Assembly: GCA_050246915.1 (NCBI GenBank)
Contig: JBFWVD010000018.1
Coordinates: 1 to 64,000 of the forward strand
DNA: 64,000 nucleotides
DNA from: JBFWVD01 sp050246915
Lineage (GTDB): Bacteria > Actinomycetota > Acidimicrobiia > Acidimicrobiales > Ilumatobacteraceae
Reading direction: 5' to 3'
A model generated the notes under the pieces. The model saw only the letters and a list, made by a program, of their open reading frames with translations. It was not told where the DNA came from and did not search any database. Made by a program: the position numbers and the translations under genes. Shown in pieces: positions 1-8,763 of this stretch (positions are counted from its first letter, which is position 1; the number at the start of each line of letters is the position of its first letter).

Positions 1-1
1 T

Positions 2-421
2 TCGAGCAGCTCGACCGGCGTACGCAGCTCTGACATCGTCACCAAGTGGGTGTCGGGCATCCAGGTGGCCGAGTCGATCGCTGACGAGGTGGGCAACTTG
101 ATGAGCGCGGCACGCGCAGCCAACATCCCTCTCGGCGGTTCCGGTTTCCGTGACAACTCAGGTCAGATCGCCCTGCGCAAGATCAATTGCGGCAGTTCCG
201 ACTACGCCATCTGGGACATGCCGTCGACCCAGTGCTCACCGCCCACGGCTCGCCCTGGTCGCTCGATGCACGAGCGTGGTCTGGCCATCGACTTCACGTG
301 CAGCGGCACGGTGGTGCTCAAGTCGGACAAGTGCTTCTCGTGGCTCAGGGACCATGCCGCGACGTACGGGTTGTACAACCTGCCCGGGGAGCCGTGGCAC
401 TGGAGTACCAACGGCAACTGA
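2..421 (+). CDS. D-Ala-D-Ala carboxypeptidase (VanY-like, M15B), 5' truncated
   Basis: C-terminal part of a zinc D,D-peptidase of the M15B family, which trims the terminal D-Ala of peptidoglycan stem peptides outside the membrane. Visible motifs are SMHERGLAID, the family's SxHxxGxAxD zinc-binding core, and EPWHWS near the C-terminus, carrying the catalytic Glu and third zinc-ligand His. The frame is open to the left edge, so the N-terminus (probably signal peptide and linker) lies outside the window. A GTG at 50 could be mistaken for a start but would leave no export signal. The next gene is on the opposite strand and ends 14 nt downstream. Family call is firm; exact peptidase specificity is inferred. 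Confidence 0.8.
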   Translation, partial: SSSSTGVRSSDIVTKWVSGIQVAESIADEVGNLMSAARAANIPLGGSGFRDNSGQIALRKINCGSSDYAIWDMPSTQCSPPTARPGRSMHERGLAIDFTCSGTVVLKSDKCFSWLRDHAATYGLYNLPGEPWHWSTNGN

Positions 422-434
422 CCGCCGAGGTCCC

Positions 435-935
435 TCAGGCGGGGTCGACGTCGTGGAGTTCGCCGGTCTCGACGTTGTACACGAACCCGGTGATGTCGTC
501 CTTGTGAGCAAGGAACGGGTTCAGATGCAGACGGGCGATGGACTGGCGGACATTGGTGAACGGGTCGCTGAAGGCTTCGAACGAGAAGCTCGGACGCATG
601 CCCGTCTCCCGCTCGAGTTCGACGCGCATCTCGTCTTCGCTCACCTTCTGCAAGCCGCAGTCGGTGTGGTGCACGAGCACGATGCCGGTCGTGCCCAGCA
701 GGCGCTGCGACAGCAGCAGTGAGCGGATCACGTCATCGGTCACCACCCCGCCGGCGTTCCGGATGATGTGTGCGTCACCGGAGTGGAGGCCCAACATCCC
801 GAAGATGTCCATGCGGCTGTCCATGCAGGCCACGACGGCCAGATGGCGGGCGGGCTGGATGGGGCGGGGTCCCTCGAACTGGTTGGCGGCGTACCGCTTG
901 GCGTTGTTGCGGAGTTCGTCGGCGGCGCTCACCAT
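435..935 (-). CDS. Beta-carbonic anhydrase (Rv1284/CanA-like)
   Basis: Reversibly hydrates CO2 to bicarbonate in the cytoplasm. The 166-residue protein is short like mycobacterial Rv1284, and the layout matches that family from memory: CMDSR motif with zinc ligand Cys37 and Asp39, the segment IRNAGGVVTDDVIRSL, and HHTDCG giving ligands His90 and Cys93. The open frame runs upstream to 968, but the ATG at 935 (MVSAADEL) fits the usual family start. Monocistronic by position. The window also carries a DabAB inorganic-carbon pump 11 kb away, so both may serve carbon supply for carboxylases, but nothing in the sequence links them directly. Confidence 0.9.
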   Translation of the reverse strand: MVSAADELRNNAKRYAANQFEGPRPIQPARHLAVVACMDSRMDIFGMLGLHSGDAHIIRNAGGVVTDDVIRSLLLSQRLLGTTGIVLVHHTDCGLQKVSEDEMRVELERETGMRPSFSFEAFSDPFTNVRQSIARLHLNPFLAHKDDITGFVYNVETGELHDVDPA

Positions 936-1069
936 CACAGACTGGCCGCAGCAGCTGACCGTTCTCAAGTGCGTTGGCGCGGTCGTTTGGCTCGGCCCGC
1001 CTGTTCGACGAGCAATACTGGCCCGGCTGACCGGCGAACCTCGCGGTTCCCTTGATCCGAGGAGGGCTG

Positions 1070-1468
1070 ATGGCCTACGTGAAGCCTCCGCTGTTCGTTC
1101 GTGCGGTGTTCAACAAGCTGGCGATGAAGTTCGGCATCGGTGGAGCCTGGACGCTCACGGTTCGTGCTCGCCGGTCCGGCCAGTCACAGTCGATCCCCGT
1201 GCTGCTGCTCGAGCACGGCGGTGCCAAGTACCTGGTCTCCACCCGCGGGGAGTCCGAATGGGTACGTAACCTGCGGGCCGCCGGTGGCGGGTCGCTGGCC
1301 AGGAAGGGAACGGCCATGACCTTCGGGGCCACCGAGGTCCCGGTCAGCGAGCGTGGGCCGCTCATCGAGGCCTACAAGGTGCTGGGAGGAAAGACCGTGA
1401 AGGGCTATTTCGCCAAGCTGCCCGATCCGGCCGATCACCCGATCTTCGTGCTCGAACAGCGCACCTGA
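1070..1468 (+). CDS. Deazaflavin-dependent nitroreductase family protein (Ddn-like)
   Basis: A 132-residue protein with the split-barrel fold of the deazaflavin (F420)-dependent nitroreductase/quinone reductase family, typical of actinobacteria. Visible are the N-terminal amphipathic segment, then LTVRARRSGQSQSIPVLLLEHGGAKYLVSTRGESEWVRNLRA in pieces that match the family pattern (R-x-SG, short strand, LV-S-GG-x-x-WxxNL). The C-terminus ends in the usual DHPIFVL. The ATG at 1070 is chosen over the upstream TTG at 1052 because gaggagg sits at 1059-1065. Members reduce quinones, nitroaromatics or unsaturated esters with F420H2; the substrate here is unknown. Confidence 0.8.
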   Translation: MAYVKPPLFVRAVFNKLAMKFGIGGAWTLTVRARRSGQSQSIPVLLLEHGGAKYLVSTRGESEWVRNLRAAGGGSLARKGTAMTFGATEVPVSERGPLIEAYKVLGGKTVKGYFAKLPDPADHPIFVLEQRT

Positions 1469-1538
1469 ACAGCGAACCTGGGTACGCCTGTGACGATCGT
1501 GCGGTCAATCCGGGCCGATTCCGGCCGATTGTTGAGGT

Positions 1539-1763
1539 GTGTCCCGGTCCCCGCTCCGCCTCGTGACTGCACTCGTGCTGATGGCGGCGGGATTGCGGTG
1601 GATCATGGACTCCAACCGTTGGTCGGGCCCGGTCGTCGTGCACCTGAGCTCGACACACGGGGTGCACAGCAATGATTGGCTCAGCTTCGTGCTCTGGGCG
1701 ATGGCGCTGATGTTGGCCGTCCCGGCGCGATTGCTGCAGCTACGGCGCGCAACCGCCGCCTGA
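1539..1763 (+). CDS. Small hypothetical membrane protein
   Basis: A 74-residue open frame starting at a GTG with GAGG just upstream, though the spacing is tight. Two hydrophobic stretches are seen, about residues 6-17 (LRLVTALVLMAAG) and 47-62 (WLSFVLWAMALMLAVPARLL), separated by a polar loop with VHLSSTHGVHSNDW, so it may be a two-helix membrane protein. No family is recognised. It lies alone between the Ddn-like gene and the thioesterase gene in the same direction. It could also be a chance frame in high-GC DNA; the transmembrane pattern and absence of a better frame are the main support. Confidence 0.45.
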   Translation: MSRSPLRLVTALVLMAAGLRWIMDSNRWSGPVVVHLSSTHGVHSNDWLSFVLWAMALMLAVPARLLQLRRATAA

Positions 1764-1853
1764 ACGACAGCAGCAGTCTGAAGCGGCGCGACCGGTGCCC
1801 GGTACCATCGCTGCCGTGCCCATTCGCCCGCTGACGATCCCGATGCTCCATCG

Positions 1854-2660
1854 ATGACGAGTGCGTACTACGAGTTGATCGACGGGCTGCTCCATCCCAC
1901 CGATCTCTCGGTCGGCCCATGGACACCCAACGTGCAGCACGGTGCCGCGGTGTGCGGTGCGGTCACACGCGCCGTGGAGGCGCTACCGACCGCGCAGCCG
2001 ATGGACATCGTCAGACAGGCCACCGACTTGTCCCGGGGTGTGCCGATGGGCCCGACTCGCGTCGATACCCGCGTGTTGCGCGAGGGCAAGCGGCTGCAGG
2101 TGGTGGAGGCCGACATCATCGTGGGCGGTGAGATCTACGCCCGGGCGAACGTGCTCCGCATGCGGCGTTCCCCGGTGATCGACGATGCCGATCGTCCGGC
2201 TCCGTGGCCTGGCGAGGCCGAGGCGGGCGCGCGCCCGGAGGTGAACGCCCATCCCGAGTTGTGGAACGGACCGCTGGCCATGTCGCTGCAGCCCATGTGG
2301 GAACGATGGCAGCCCGGTCGAGGCGCGGTGTGGATCAAGATGACGAGCGAGTTGGTGGCCGGTGAACCGCTCACTCCGCCATTGCGCGCGTCGCTGTCGG
2401 CAGAGATGATCATGACGTCCGGACACGCGGTCTCACTCGATCGCTACATCGTCATCAACGCCGACATCTCCATGTCGTTGACGCGGATGCCCATCGGCGA
2501 CGACATCCGGGTCACCAGCACCGTGCGCCTCAGCGACGATGGTTACGGCGTCAGCGAGGGGGAGCTCTACGACACCACGGGTCGGTTCGGGAGTGGACTC
2601 AAGTCGTTGCTCATCGATCGGCGACGCCCCGATCAACCGCGCATCGACACGATGAACTGA
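1854..2660 (+). CDS. Acyl-CoA thioesterase-like double-hotdog protein
   Basis: A 268-residue protein of the TesB-like/4HBT_3 thioesterase superfamily with two hotdog repeats, roughly residues 10-110 and 145-260. The N-terminal half has the recognisable N-V-x-H-G-A-A-V-C-G-A pattern of the hotdog helix (residues 25-36) and VDTRVLREGKRLQVVEADI; the C-terminal half has VSLDRYIVINADIS and GYGVSEGELYDTTGRF. Such enzymes hydrolyse acyl-CoA to free acid and CoA in the cytosol. It directly precedes the tandem GntR regulator (13-nt gap, same strand), which fits a lipid or steroid-acid catabolic setting. Substrate unknown. Confidence 0.75.
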   Translation: MTSAYYELIDGLLHPTDLSVGPWTPNVQHGAAVCGAVTRAVEALPTAQPMDIVRQATDLSRGVPMGPTRVDTRVLREGKRLQVVEADIIVGGEIYARANVLRMRRSPVIDDADRPAPWPGEAEAGARPEVNAHPELWNGPLAMSLQPMWERWQPGRGAVWIKMTSELVAGEPLTPPLRASLSAEMIMTSGHAVSLDRYIVINADISMSLTRMPIGDDIRVTSTVRLSDDGYGVSEGELYDTTGRFGSGLKSLLIDRRRPDQPRIDTMN

Positions 2661-2672
2661 CCGGACGATGTC

Positions 2673-4199
2673 ATGACCGCATCGGATCTCGCTGCATCAG
2701 GTCTCATCGGCGATGTTCGCGACCATCGCAAGGTCGCCCACCTCATCGCCGCAGAGCTGCGACGCCGGATCGTTCGCGGCGAGATCGCCGCCGAGTCGAC
2801 CCTCCCGTCGGAGGTCGAGCTCACCACCATGTTCTCTGCCTCACGAGAGACCGTGCGCGAGGCCATGGCGGTGCTGGCATCGGAGTCGCTCATCCGCGTC
2901 AAGCGTGGACGAGGGGGCGGGGCGTTGGCCCGTCGCCCCGATCTCGAGGCGGCGTCGCGCTACGCATCGCTGCTGATGCAGGTCGCCGACGTGACGTCGG
3001 CACAGCTCCACGAGGCAAAGGCACTCGTCGAACGTCCAGCCGCCGCGATGGTGGCCAGCCGACGGGTGGCCGGATCGGTGGATGCGTTGTCGCTCGCTCA
3101 TGATCGGGAGTTGGCCACCCTCGGATCACCGCTGGAGTTCCTGGAAGCGTTGGGGCAGTTCGACCGCAGTGTCGTGGAGCTGTCGGGGAACCGGTCGCTG
3201 GCCACGTTTGCCGGTGTTCTCTCGGAGATGTTCGCTGCGCAACTGCATGCCTGTACCGGCACCTCGGGCTTCGCATCGTTCGCTCGGCGGGTGAACCGCT
3301 GTCACGGTGACTACCTCGATGCCGTCCGTCGCCGCGACGGCGTTGCCGGTAGCGAAGTGTGGGCGACGTACGTCGAGGAGGTGCTCGCCTCTCTCTCGCA
3401 GCCCGATGATCGCATCGACGTGGTCCCGTGGTGGAGAGCGCGCCGCGAACGCACCGGGTCGAGCGGCACGGCGCGCATCGCGACACACATCGAGACGACC
3501 ATCCGCAGTCAGATCGCGCAAGGAAAGTTGACACAGGGCGATTCCCTGCCGTCGGTGCCGGAACTGGCGATCCAGTTCGATGTGTCCCGACCGACGATGC
3601 GCGAGGCGCTTCGTGTGCTCGAGGCCGAGCGACTGGTGATGTTGCGACCCGGCGCTCGTACCGGTCCGGTGGTACGCGATCCGTCGGCATCGGTCGCGGC
3701 GACGCTGGCCGGCATCGTGCTCGAGAGCAACGGTGCGACGTTCGCTGATCTGCTCGAGGCGCGCACGTTGGTGGAACCGGAGATCATGGGGCGCTCCGCA
3801 TTGCGCGTCGATCCCTCGCGGCTGGCACTCCTCCGGGACATCTGTGACGACGTAGCGCTCTCGACGGAGCAGTCGGCGTTGTCGGTCCGACGCTCTATGG
3901 AGTTCCGCTTCGCCGCGCTCACCGCCTCGGCCAACCCGGCGTTGCTGCTGGTGCTCGAGATCATCCGCCGCCAAGCGGCCGGTTCGCTCGACGCGTTCGC
4001 GGCGACGGCAGCGGACATGCCGTGGGACGAGTCGGTGCATCGTCGGGTCCACGCCGCCTACGTGGAGGTCACCGATGCGCTCGAGGCGGGCGACGCGGCT
4101 CGAGCGGCCTCGGCGTGGCGGCGTCATCTCAAGCGGACGTCACCGTTCTTCCGCTCCCGCCTCGGTGATCGACTCATCGTCGACCTCATCGACTACTGA
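2673..4199 (+). CDS. Tandem-duplicated GntR/FadR-type transcriptional regulator
   Basis: A 508-residue regulator containing two complete GntR-FCD units in one chain. Unit 1 has a winged helix at about residues 18-88 (LPSEVELTTMFSASRETVREAM) and an FCD-type helical domain at about 105-240. Unit 2 repeats this with a winged helix at about 268-335 (LPSVPELAIQFDVSRPTMREAL) and FCD at about 350-490. Ordinary FadR/GntR proteins are about 220-260 residues and act as dimers, so this looks like a covalent dimer with two different halves. It probably controls neighbouring acyl-CoA genes (thioesterase upstream, LLM/SDR/ligase downstream). FCD domains bind small acids or acyl-CoA; the ligand is unknown. 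Confidence 0.88.
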   Translation: MTASDLAASGLIGDVRDHRKVAHLIAAELRRRIVRGEIAAESTLPSEVELTTMFSASRETVREAMAVLASESLIRVKRGRGGGALARRPDLEAASRYASLLMQVADVTSAQLHEAKALVERPAAAMVASRRVAGSVDALSLAHDRELATLGSPLEFLEALGQFDRSVVELSGNRSLATFAGVLSEMFAAQLHACTGTSGFASFARRVNRCHGDYLDAVRRRDGVAGSEVWATYVEEVLASLSQPDDRIDVVPWWRARRERTGSSGTARIATHIETTIRSQIAQGKLTQGDSLPSVPELAIQFDVSRPTMREALRVLEAERLVMLRPGARTGPVVRDPSASVAATLAGIVLESNGATFADLLEARTLVEPEIMGRSALRVDPSRLALLRDICDDVALSTEQSALSVRRSMEFRFAALTASANPALLLVLEIIRRQAAGSLDAFAATAADMPWDESVHRRVHAAYVEVTDALEAGDAARAASAWRRHLKRTSPFFRSRLGDRLIVDLIDY

Positions 4200-4206
4200 A
4201 CTGTCG

Positions 4207-5118
4207 TCAGAGGGTTCTGGACGTCGCCAGTTCACCGAGCAACGCGGTCGTTCGCTGCTTCTGCTCATCGGTGCCGAAAGGGTTCGCGCTGAAGTCGTGC
4301 ACTCCGACGTCGCCATAGCGCTTGAGTTCCTCGATGACGGCGTTCTCATCGCCGGTGATCACCAGTGGTGCTACGCCAGGGACGCCCTGGCGTTCGAACA
4401 CGGCCTTGTAAGCGGTGTATCGCGTGCCGTACACACCGAACTCCTCGGCGGCCAGAGCACGTGCCGCGTCCACATCCGGGTTCACACAGACGGGCATGCT
4501 GGCCACGATGCGAGGCGACGGGCGACCGGCCTCTGCGGCCGCAGCACTCACCATCGGGATCGTGTACTCGCTCAGCAGTCGGTAGGTGCACCACGTTGCC
4601 AACACGCCATCGGACAGGTGCCCGGCTACACGCAGACTCTGATCGCTGAGCGCGGCCACCAGCACCTGGGGTCGAGGCACGCCGGTGATGCGGAGTTCGG
4701 TGTGTGCGCCGAGCGCTTCGCCCGTGTAGTCGACCGCCCCCGTGGTGAACAGCGAGTCCATGATGGTGAGGTACTCGCGCAGTTGGCGGATGGGCTTGTC
4801 GAAGGTGCCGCCGAAACGGCCCTCGATCATGTGCTTGTGGCTGGTACCGACTCCGAACACGAACCGACCATCGAGCGCAGCGTTGACGGTGAGAGCGGTC
4901 TCGGCCGCCGCGGTGGGATGTGTGCCGTACACACACGCCACGGCCGAACCCATCTCGATCGATCGCGCATTCTGGCCGGCCACCGCGATGTTGGTGAGCG
5001 GGTCGCGCCATCCACCGGGAAGCCAATAGGTGTCGAAGCCCTGTTGTTCGAACGCCAGCGCGTTGGCGCTGGCATCGCTGGGTGTGCGGGTGTTGAGGTC
5101 GACGATGCCGATGCGCAC
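4207..5118 (-). CDS. LLM-class F420-dependent oxidoreductase
   Basis: A 303-residue luciferase-like monooxygenase-fold protein (TIM barrel) of the F420-dependent subgroup. Seen: N-terminal MRIGIVDLN strand, GFDTYWLPGGW, the GRFVFGVGTSHK segment that closes the barrel's coenzyme pocket, and the C-terminal GDENAVIEELKRYGDVGVHDFSANPFG. Members transfer hydride between F420 and alcohols, steroids or unsaturated compounds. It is convergent with the tandem GntR gene (7 nt apart) and divergent from the SDR gene across about 177 bp, which probably holds both promoters. Substrate unknown. Confidence 0.8.
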   Translation of the reverse strand: MRIGIVDLNTRTPSDASANALAFEQQGFDTYWLPGGWRDPLTNIAVAGQNARSIEMGSAVACVYGTHPTAAAETALTVNAALDGRFVFGVGTSHKHMIEGRFGGTFDKPIRQLREYLTIMDSLFTTGAVDYTGEALGAHTELRITGVPRPQVLVAALSDQSLRVAGHLSDGVLATWCTYRLLSEYTIPMVSAAAAEAGRPSPRIVASMPVCVNPDVDAARALAAEEFGVYGTRYTAYKAVFERQGVPGVAPLVITGDENAVIEELKRYGDVGVHDFSANPFGTDEQKQRTTALLGELATSRTL

Positions 5119-5295
5119 GGCGGTGCTCCTTCTTGGATGGTCCCCGGCCGCGGATCGTACTGACCGGGCCGGTTGAACGCCATCACCTGGTCAGATAGAT
5201 TTCGCTCCCGTGGGGCGGCGCTGTCGATCCGCCGTCGACGCGGCCTCGGTCAGCTCTCAGCGTCACATCGATCCATGATCCAGGGGGGCAGTGCA

Positions 5296-6204
5296 GTGTC
5301 AGAACGCAAGGTCGCTTTCGTAACCGGTGCCAGCCGAGGGATCGGCAAGGTCATCGCCATCTCCTTGGCCAAAGCCGGGTTCGATGTCGCAATAACCGCA
5401 CGCACCGTCGAACCGGGCGAACAACGCGAGCATTCCTCGTCGATCAAACGCTCGGACACCACGCCGCTACCGGGCAGCCTGCGTGAAACCGCGGCGGCGA
5501 TCGAGGCTGCGGGTCAGAAGTCGCTGATGGCTCCGGCCGACATCATCGATCGCGCGTCGCTCGGCGCCGCGGCCACCTTGGTTCTCGAGCGTTGGGGACA
5601 CGTCGACGTCGTGGTGCACAACGCCCGCTACATCGGCCCCGGACACATGGACCAGTTTCTCGACGCGCCGATCAGCGCCATCGAGAACCACATGAACGGC
5701 AACTTCTTCGCACCGCTCGTGCTCAACAAGTACTTCATCCCCGCCATGGTCGAGCGGGGCAAGGGCCGGGTCTTCTATCTCACCAGCGGGTCGGGTTACA
5801 GCGACCCACTCAAGCCCGCCGGTGAGGGCGGCTGGGGCATCGCCTACGGCGCGACCAAGGCGGCCATCCACCGCGTCGCCGGAATCATGGCCGTCGAGCT
5901 CGGGAGCAAGGGCTTGCAGTTCTTCAACATCGATCCGGGGTACACCCGCACCGAGCGCATCGCCCAGGACATGGCCAAGTTCGGGTTCGATGACACCGGC
6001 GAGCCCCCCGAAGTGGTCGGCGCCGTCATCAACTGGTTGGCCACCAGCGATGAGGCTGTGGCGATGAACGGTCAGAACATCTTCGCCCACGAGCTGGCGC
6101 TGCAGAAGAACCTCGTTCCTGGCTACCCCGGCCCCAAGCCGTTGTCGGGACTCAAGCCCGATCTGTCCGGCGCACGGTTGCTGGACTTCTTCCCGAAGTC
6201 CTGA
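5296..6204 (+). CDS. Short-chain dehydrogenase/reductase
   Basis: A 302-residue classical SDR. It has the TGASRGIG nucleotide-binding motif near the N-terminus, VVVHNARY in the NNAG position, LTSGSG as the catalytic Ser strand and YGATKAA as the YxxxK active site. The GTG at 5296 is chosen because agggggg at 5282-5288 gives good spacing; the frame is open further up to 5173. First gene of a probable operon with the acyl-CoA ligase (47-nt gap) and the phosphotransferase (4-nt overlap). It likely oxidises or reduces a hydroxy or keto acyl intermediate; the specific substrate is not readable. Confidence 0.85.
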   Translation: MSERKVAFVTGASRGIGKVIAISLAKAGFDVAITARTVEPGEQREHSSSIKRSDTTPLPGSLRETAAAIEAAGQKSLMAPADIIDRASLGAAATLVLERWGHVDVVVHNARYIGPGHMDQFLDAPISAIENHMNGNFFAPLVLNKYFIPAMVERGKGRVFYLTSGSGYSDPLKPAGEGGWGIAYGATKAAIHRVAGIMAVELGSKGLQFFNIDPGYTRTERIAQDMAKFGFDDTGEPPEVVGAVINWLATSDEAVAMNGQNIFAHELALQKNLVPGYPGPKPLSGLKPDLSGARLLDFFPKS

Positions 6205-6251
6205 CCGCTCGACTGCCCGACACCACGACCCGATCCCGGAGGACCTACGCG

Positions 6252-7730
6252 GTGACCGAACTCATCTCATACGGGCGCCGACTCAGCGAGCTCGCCGCGG
6301 CTGATCCACAGCGTCTCGCTGTGGTGTACGTCGACCCCGATGGCGAGGAGTACGAGGTAACTCGGCAGGAGTTGGACCTACGTTCCAACCAGGTCGCGCG
6401 TGCCCTCCAGGACCGGGGGGTCACTGCCGGATCGCTCGTGGCGGTCGCTTTGCCCAACGTTCCGCAACACTTCTATGCGACCTACGCGGCATGGAAGTTG
6501 GGGGCAACGGTGCTCCCGGTTCGATGGAGCCTGCCGGAGTGGGAGCGCGATCGGTTGCTCGGCTTGGCGCAACCGTCAATTGTGGTTGCCACCGCGGCGG
6601 AGGACGGGGGTTCGTGGCCGACGATGACGCTCGACGAGATCGAGCGGACCCGGTCGGAGTCGGATGCGTCGCTGCCCGACAAGATCGCGTCGCCGGCGCG
6701 GGCGATCGCCACCTCGGGTTCGACAGGGAGCCCCAAGCTGATCGTCTCAGCAGTCCCAGGGGCCATCGATCCGTCGGCGCCGCCGAACCCGCTCATCGCG
6801 GCTGACGATCACATCTTCCAGCTCGTGACCTCTCCGCTCTATCACACCAATGGATTCGGATGTCACCTCCGGTTGATGGCCGGTGGACGCGTCGTGCTGG
6901 TGGAGCGTTTCGAGGCTTCACTGGTGGTCGACCTGGTCGAGCGTTGGCAGGTGAACCACATCATCTTGGTGCCGACGATGTTGCAGCGCATCGCTCGTCT
7001 CGATGACGTGCGGCCCGAGCAACTCGCGTCGCTGGAGCACATCTTCTACGGAGGGGCGCCCCTGGCACCGTGGGTGGCCGAGCGCTGGCTCGAGTTGGTG
7101 CCCCCCGAGCGGTTCTTCTTCCAGTACGGGGGCACCGAGGAACTCGGCGGCACGATGTGTGATGGCAACGAGTGGCTCGCTCATCGCGGCACCGTCGGCC
7201 GCGCCGTGGGCTGCGAGTTGCGCATTTTCGGCGAGGGCGGCAAAGAGGTGCCCGTTGGCGAGATCGGTGACATCTACTTCCGCCGTGAAGGGTTGCCGCC
7301 GCCGTTCACCTATGTCGGGGCGTCGCCGCCGGCGGTGACCGCAGACGGGTTCAGCACCTACGGCGATCTGGGCTGGGTCGACGCAGACGGCTATCTCTAT
7401 GTGGCCGATCGTCGGGTGGACATGATCATCAGCGGTGGAGCGAACATCTACCCAGCCGAGGTGGAAGCTGCGCTGAGTGAGCATCCGTCGCTGGCCGATG
7501 TGTCGGTGGTCGGACTTCCCGACCCCGAGTGGGGGCGAAGCGTGCACGCCATCATCGAACTGCTGCCCGATGAGGTCGTGCCCACGCAAGATCAATTGCG
7601 CGAGCACTGCCGGGTGCGGCTCGCGCCGTACAAGGTGCCCAAGAGCTTCGAGATCGTCGACAAGTTGCCCCGCACCGAGGCTGGCAAGATCAACCGTTCG
7701 GCTCTGGTGGCCGAGCGCGGAGCGGTGTGA
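6252..7730 (+). CDS. Acyl-CoA synthetase (AMP-dependent ligase)
   Basis: A 492-residue adenylate-forming enzyme that activates a carboxylic acid to acyl-AMP and then acyl-CoA. Seen: the P-loop ATSGSTGSPKLIVS (about residue 155), QYGGTEELGGT in the A5 position, YGDLGWVDADGYLYVADR in the A7 position, and the C-terminal EAGKINRSAL lysine motif. The short form resembles bile-acid/steroid-side-chain and aryl-CoA ligases more than long-chain FadDs. GTG start with ggagg at 6238-6242. Preceded by the SDR and overlapped by the phosphotransferase gene, so a catabolic operon is likely. Substrate class is inference. Confidence 0.88.
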   Translation: MTELISYGRRLSELAAADPQRLAVVYVDPDGEEYEVTRQELDLRSNQVARALQDRGVTAGSLVAVALPNVPQHFYATYAAWKLGATVLPVRWSLPEWERDRLLGLAQPSIVVATAAEDGGSWPTMTLDEIERTRSESDASLPDKIASPARAIATSGSTGSPKLIVSAVPGAIDPSAPPNPLIAADDHIFQLVTSPLYHTNGFGCHLRLMAGGRVVLVERFEASLVVDLVERWQVNHIILVPTMLQRIARLDDVRPEQLASLEHIFYGGAPLAPWVAERWLELVPPERFFFQYGGTEELGGTMCDGNEWLAHRGTVGRAVGCELRIFGEGGKEVPVGEIGDIYFRREGLPPPFTYVGASPPAVTADGFSTYGDLGWVDADGYLYVADRRVDMIISGGANIYPAEVEAALSEHPSLADVSVVGLPDPEWGRSVHAIIELLPDEVVPTQDQLREHCRVRLAPYKVPKSFEIVDKLPRTEAGKINRSALVAERGAV

Positions 7731-8641
7731 CGTCATCTCGTCCACTCGGATTCGCTGGCGGCGCAGGCTCGCCTGCCGCAGAGGTCGAGTTCGATGCCGA
7801 CCTCGTGCGAGCGTTGCTCGTCGATCAGCATCCCGATCTCGCCGATCTGGATGTCGCGATGCTGGACGCCGGATGGGACAACTCCACGTGGCGCCTCGGT
7901 GATCGACTCGTGGTTCGGTTGCCGCGTCGAGCACTGTCGGCGCCGTTGACGTTGCACGAGCAACGCTGGTTACCGATCCTCGCTCCGCGCCTTCCATTGC
8001 CGGTTCCTGCTCCGCTGCGGGTCGGGGTGGCGTCGGAGAGGTTCGGCTGGTCGTGGAGCGTGGTGCCCTGGATAGACGGTGTCCCCGGTGATCGCGCCGT
8101 GATGGCCGATCCGGATGCTTCGGCCGTGCGACTCGGTGAGTTCCTACAGGCTCTGCACACGCCGGCGCCCGCTGATGCGCCGATCAACCCCTATCGAGGG
8201 GTGCCTCTCGCCGAGCGACTCACCGCGTTCGAGGATCGAGTGTCGATGATGAGCCATGAGGTCGATGCGTTGGCCCTGCGAGCGGTGTGGGACGACGCAT
8301 GCCGCGCTCACGAATGGACGCACCCGTCGGTGTGGCTGCACGGTGATCTGCATCCGGCCAACATGCTGTTTCGTGACGGGGTGCTTGTCGGAGTCATCGA
8401 TTTCGGTGACATCTGTGCCGGTGATCCGGCCACCGATCTGGCCGCAGGATGGATGATGCTACCCTCGCCATCAATGTCAATATTCATTGACGCGTACGGC
8501 GGTGTCGACGAGGCGACCCTTGCCCGATCTCGTGGCTGGGCGGTGCTGTTCGGCTTGCTGCTGCTCGACATCGGTCTGTCCGACAAGGTGACCTATGAAC
8601 CAGTGGCTCGAGCGACGCTTGCACGCGTCACCGATCGCTGA
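7727..8641 (+). CDS. Phosphotransferase of the APH/choline-kinase family
   Basis: A 304-residue protein with the aminoglycoside/macrolide/choline kinase-like fold. Visible: GWDNSTWRLGDRLVVRLPRR in the nucleotide-binding lobe, the catalytic loop HGDLHPANMLF and the metal-binding VIDFGDICAGDPATDLA. Starts at a GTG overlapping the stop codon of the ligase gene, so translation is probably coupled. In actinobacterial acyl-CoA operons such APH-like proteins are common and usually not antibiotic-resistance genes; they probably phosphorylate a small hydroxylated metabolite. The exact substrate cannot be read from sequence. Confidence 0.82.
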   Translation: MTSSRPLGFAGGAGSPAAEVEFDADLVRALLVDQHPDLADLDVAMLDAGWDNSTWRLGDRLVVRLPRRALSAPLTLHEQRWLPILAPRLPLPVPAPLRVGVASERFGWSWSVVPWIDGVPGDRAVMADPDASAVRLGEFLQALHTPAPADAPINPYRGVPLAERLTAFEDRVSMMSHEVDALALRAVWDDACRAHEWTHPSVWLHGDLHPANMLFRDGVLVGVIDFGDICAGDPATDLAAGWMMLPSPSMSIFIDAYGGVDEATLARSRGWAVLFGLLLLDIGLSDKVTYEPVARATLARVTDR

Positions 8642-8690
8642 GGGACGTCGCACTCAGCACGTTCGTTCCGAGTGGCACTCGTCATCCGAC

Positions 8691-8724
8691 GGCGCCGATC
8701 TGAGCGTGCATGATCGTCGGCGCC
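8691..8724. terminator. Hairpin between convergent genes
   Basis: Eight-base arms GGCGCCGA (8691-8698) and TCGGCGCC (8717-8724) flank an 18-nt loop in the 122-bp gap between the phosphotransferase gene (+) and the siderophore-interacting protein gene (-). The position suits a two-way terminator. No clear T-run follows on either strand, so termination is uncertain. Confidence 0.3.
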
Positions 8725-8763
8725 AAACACGATCGGGGGCGTCGATGGCGATTCTGGACGCGG

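Noticed and set aside
4075..5163. 362-residue plus-strand open frame across the LLM gene
   Set aside because: Minus strand encodes a clear luciferase-like protein, and the plus-strand translation has no recognisable fold.
7727..8641. Aminoglycoside resistance gene
   Set aside because: The fold is shared by many metabolic kinases and the gene overlaps an acyl-CoA ligase operon; resistance is not supported.
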